Below are positions 62,072-64,000 of a DNA stretch of 64,000 bases, piece after piece. The stretch is taken from NCBI RefSeq assembly GCF_927798115.1, contig NZ_CAKMMG010000001.1, positions 620,001 to 684,000 on the forward strand. The letters are read 5' to 3'. This stretch comes from Paenibacillus auburnensis. Lineage in GTDB: Bacteria; Bacillota; Bacilli; Paenibacillales; Paenibacillaceae. The position numbers were made by a program, and so were the translations under genes. Each line of letters starts with the position of its first letter. Position 1 is the first letter of the stretch. Under the pieces are notes generated by a model. It had not been told where the DNA came from. It saw only the letters and a list, made by a program, of their open reading frames with translations, and searched no databases.

Positions 62072-62211
62072 GCGTTAAAGCTGATAAAATCAGTTGCAGT
62101 TATTTGTTGAATATTGTCGTGTGATGTTGTTAACAGAACTTTCATCCGCAAATGTGGAAAATAAAGTATGTGTATTTTTACATAAATTTTTGGAAAAGGG
62201 CAAGGTGAGTT

Positions 62212-62622
62212 ATGATCGATTGGAAGGAATCTTATAACATTGGTGTAGAAAAGATCGATTGCCAGCACAGACAGCTGCTTGTGAAGCTGAATGAATTTTT
62301 TGATGCATGTACTAACCAGAAGGGCAAAGAGAAGATCGAAGAAACACTGAGGTTCCTTAAGAAATATACGATTGAGCATTTTGGCAGCGAAGAGCAGCTG
62401 ATGGCAGATATCGACTTTCCTGAACTTGCCGAGCACCAGAAGACACATGCCGAATTTGTCCAGACTGTTCTGGAACTCGAAGAGAGTGTGAAGACCAAAG
62501 GTGTATCCGTATTGTCGACGATTAAACTGAACAGAACGCTGACAGACTGGCTGCTCAGTCACATCAGCAAATGCGATCAACTGATCGGGGATTGCATCGC
62601 CAGCAAAAATAAAGCGGTATAA
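62212..62622 (+). CDS. Bacteriohemerythrin
   Basis: 136 residues. Iron ligands in IDCQHRQLL, HFGSEEQLM, HQKTHAEF and LSHISKCD follow the H...HxxxE...HxxxH...HxxxxD pattern. A single-domain O2-binding protein, possibly for oxygen storage or sensing. ATG behind AAGGTGAG. Own terminator follows. Confidence 0.9.
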   Translation: MIDWKESYNIGVEKIDCQHRQLLVKLNEFFDACTNQKGKEKIEETLRFLKKYTIEHFGSEEQLMADIDFPELAEHQKTHAEFVQTVLELEESVKTKGVSVLSTIKLNRTLTDWLLSHISKCDQLIGDCIASKNKAV

Positions 62623-62637
62623 CTATATTATTTGAAG

Positions 62638-62668
62638 CGAAGATGCTGCAAGGTATCTTCTTTTTTTA
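62638..62668 (+). terminator. Intrinsic terminator
   Basis: CGAAGATGC pairs with GTATCTTC, then T7. Confidence 0.85.
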
Positions 62669-62795
62669 CCCCATTTTTAGGGTGGACATAGCTCTGTTGA
62701 TGGTAAGCAGAGGCAGAATTTATACCTCGCAAATACTTTGTGCTATGATTTGAAGTAGAACGTATAGAAAAGCTTTTAGCTAAAGGAGTTGGATG

Positions 62796-63986
62796 ATGAG
62801 AAATTTGCGCATGCTCATTTCAGGGACTGTTATGCTGCTGTTACTGGGACTTGTTAATTTTTACATTGGCTATCATCTCTGGGTTCTGCTGGAGAACCTT
62901 CTGCCGGGTATTTCAGCAGGTGTATACTGGACGGTATTCATGGTTATTGCGTTTGCTTATATGATCGGTATGGTGCCGTGGCCGAAGGCTGTAAAGCCAG
63001 CCTCCAGACTGTTTAAGGTGGTCGGCTCTTATTATTTGGCCTGTATGGAGTTTGCTGTTATTATGCTGCCGCTGACGGATCTGCTTTATTGGGTGCTGGG
63101 TCTGACGGGCTTCGAACGAACCGCATTCACGGCTGAGGCAGGGACCACAATTATACTGCTGCTCGCGGTTTTCCTGCTGTGGGGTTCACGGAATGCTTGG
63201 AGCACGATCGTGCGTACGCATCCTATCCGGATTGATAAATCCATCGGGACGAGCAGCCCGCTTACTATTGCTGTTGCGTCGGATCTGCATTTGGGCAATA
63301 TCGTCGGCAACCGCCATCTGCGTAAAATGGTGGCCGAAATCAACCGGATGAAGCCGGATATTATTCTTTTGGCCGGAGATGTGCTGGATGACAGTATCGA
63401 GCCGTTTATCCGTAACGGAATGATTGAACATCTGAAGCAGCTTAAGGCCCGGCACGGTGTGTTTGCCGTTCTTGGTAACCATGAGTATTATGGAGGTTCT
63501 ATCGGCCAATATACGGAGCTTATGGCTAGCAATGGCATTCGCGTGCTGCAGGATGAAGTGGTGGAAACTGCAGGCGTATATATTGTAGGCCGTAAAGACA
63601 AAACAGCGGAGTCCATGGAAGGCGGCAGATTAAGTGTACCTCTACTTCTGGAAGGTCTTGATCTTTCCCGTCCGATTATTATGATGGACCATCAGCCGAC
63701 AGGATTCGATATCGCCGCAAAAGCCGGAGTTGATGTTCTGTTGTCAGGTCACACCCACCGCGGGCAGATTGCGCCGAATCACTGGATTACAAAACGGCTG
63801 TTTGAACTGGACTGGGGTTATCTGCTCAAGGATAAATTGCATGTGGTCGTCTCCTCCGGGTACGGAACCTGGGGACCTCCAATCCGCCTGGCCAGCCGCT
63901 CCGAGTTGATCAAGCTGGAGGTGCTGCTGGAAGGCAGCAAAAGCTACAGTGAAGAACCGCTGTCAGCCAAGACGGTATTGATCTGA
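62796..63986 (+). CDS. Membrane-anchored metallophosphoesterase (YkuE/YaeI-like)
   Basis: 396 residues. Four membrane helices in residues 1-130, then a calcineurin-like domain: ASDLHLGNIVGN, LLAGDVLDD, LGNHEYYGG, and SGHTHRGQ, all metal-ligand blocks intact. Relatives include lipid-phosphate and UDP-sugar-lipid phosphoesterases at the membrane. ATG 62796 is 7 bases after AAAGGAG; ATG 62793 is only 4. Complete within the window. Confidence 0.9.
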   Translation: MRNLRMLISGTVMLLLLGLVNFYIGYHLWVLLENLLPGISAGVYWTVFMVIAFAYMIGMVPWPKAVKPASRLFKVVGSYYLACMEFAVIMLPLTDLLYWVLGLTGFERTAFTAEAGTTIILLLAVFLLWGSRNAWSTIVRTHPIRIDKSIGTSSPLTIAVASDLHLGNIVGNRHLRKMVAEINRMKPDIILLAGDVLDDSIEPFIRNGMIEHLKQLKARHGVFAVLGNHEYYGGSIGQYTELMASNGIRVLQDEVVETAGVYIVGRKDKTAESMEGGRLSVPLLLEGLDLSRPIIMMDHQPTGFDIAAKAGVDVLLSGHTHRGQIAPNHWITKRLFELDWGYLLKDKLHVVVSSGYGTWGPPIRLASRSELIKLEVLLEGSKSYSEEPLSAKTVLI

Positions 63987-64000
63987 ACAGTAATATATCC

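Noticed and set aside
1..64000. CRISPR arrays, IS elements, prophage, tRNA or rRNA genes
   Set aside because: No regularly spaced repeats, transposase, integrase, structural phage genes or recognisable RNA gene sequences were seen.

Overview
The window looks like chromosome of a Gram-positive, endospore-forming Bacillales bacterium, most likely Paenibacillus. Pointers are mid-range GC, strong AGGAGG-type ribosome binding sites, many TTG and GTG starts, a GerA/GerC/GerB germinant-receptor operon, DUF1657/DUF421 spore-membrane proteins, GpsB, YteA, GlcT-type antitermination, and many carbohydrate and efflux genes with local one-component regulators. I saw no rRNA, tRNA, IS element, prophage or CRISPR array. 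This reads as a stable chromosome in which almost every small operon carries its own regulator and a readable operator.

0-14 kb: tail of an unidentified gene; HrpB helicase; a YflT-like stress protein behind a general-stress/forespore type promoter; a homologue of the Bacillus replication terminator protein Rtp convergent with yteA; gpsB; a large CHASE3-GAF hybrid sensor kinase; a glcT-EIIA-EIICB phosphotransferase operon with a RAT antiterminator in front of glcT itself; a chemoreceptor with an altered signalling tip; and a tiny protein that is nearly half methionine.

14-34 kb: HxlR regulator divergent from a stand-alone GTP cyclohydrolase II; an ABC-2 exporter (ATPase and two permeases); ROK glucokinase; small uncharacterised genes; two TetR/DHA2-MFS drug-efflux pairs flanking a VanX-like dipeptidase and a stalk-domain protein; EamA exporter divergent from LysR; two Gfo/Idh/MocA oxidoreductases with a TIM-barrel isomerase and an AraC regulator.

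34-48.6 kb: a DUF1657 gene with a sigma-G-like promoter, a DUF421-DUF1657 (2Duf-type) protein and the gerA-type operon; MoxR-DUF58-DUF4129; MerR regulator with a MerR-type promoter in front of an alpha/beta hydrolase that lacks the usual catalytic His; azlCD; GNAT; GH42 beta-galactosidase divergent from an AraC activator.

48.6-64 kb: a large exported protein built of about five Ig-like modules in front of a MacB-type ABC/HlyD system; a GH3 lipoprotein; ferritin; PQQ-repeat protein; Mn-type CDF exporter; an operon of NrtR-like Nudix regulator, NADAR protein and PARG-type ADP-ribose glycohydrolase; a 48-residue DUF5808-like gene with antisense organisation; bacteriohemerythrin; YkuE-type metallophosphoesterase.

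The items most worth following are the Nudix/NADAR/PARG operon, the methionine-rich microprotein, the Rtp homologue and the five-module exported protein with its ABC partners.
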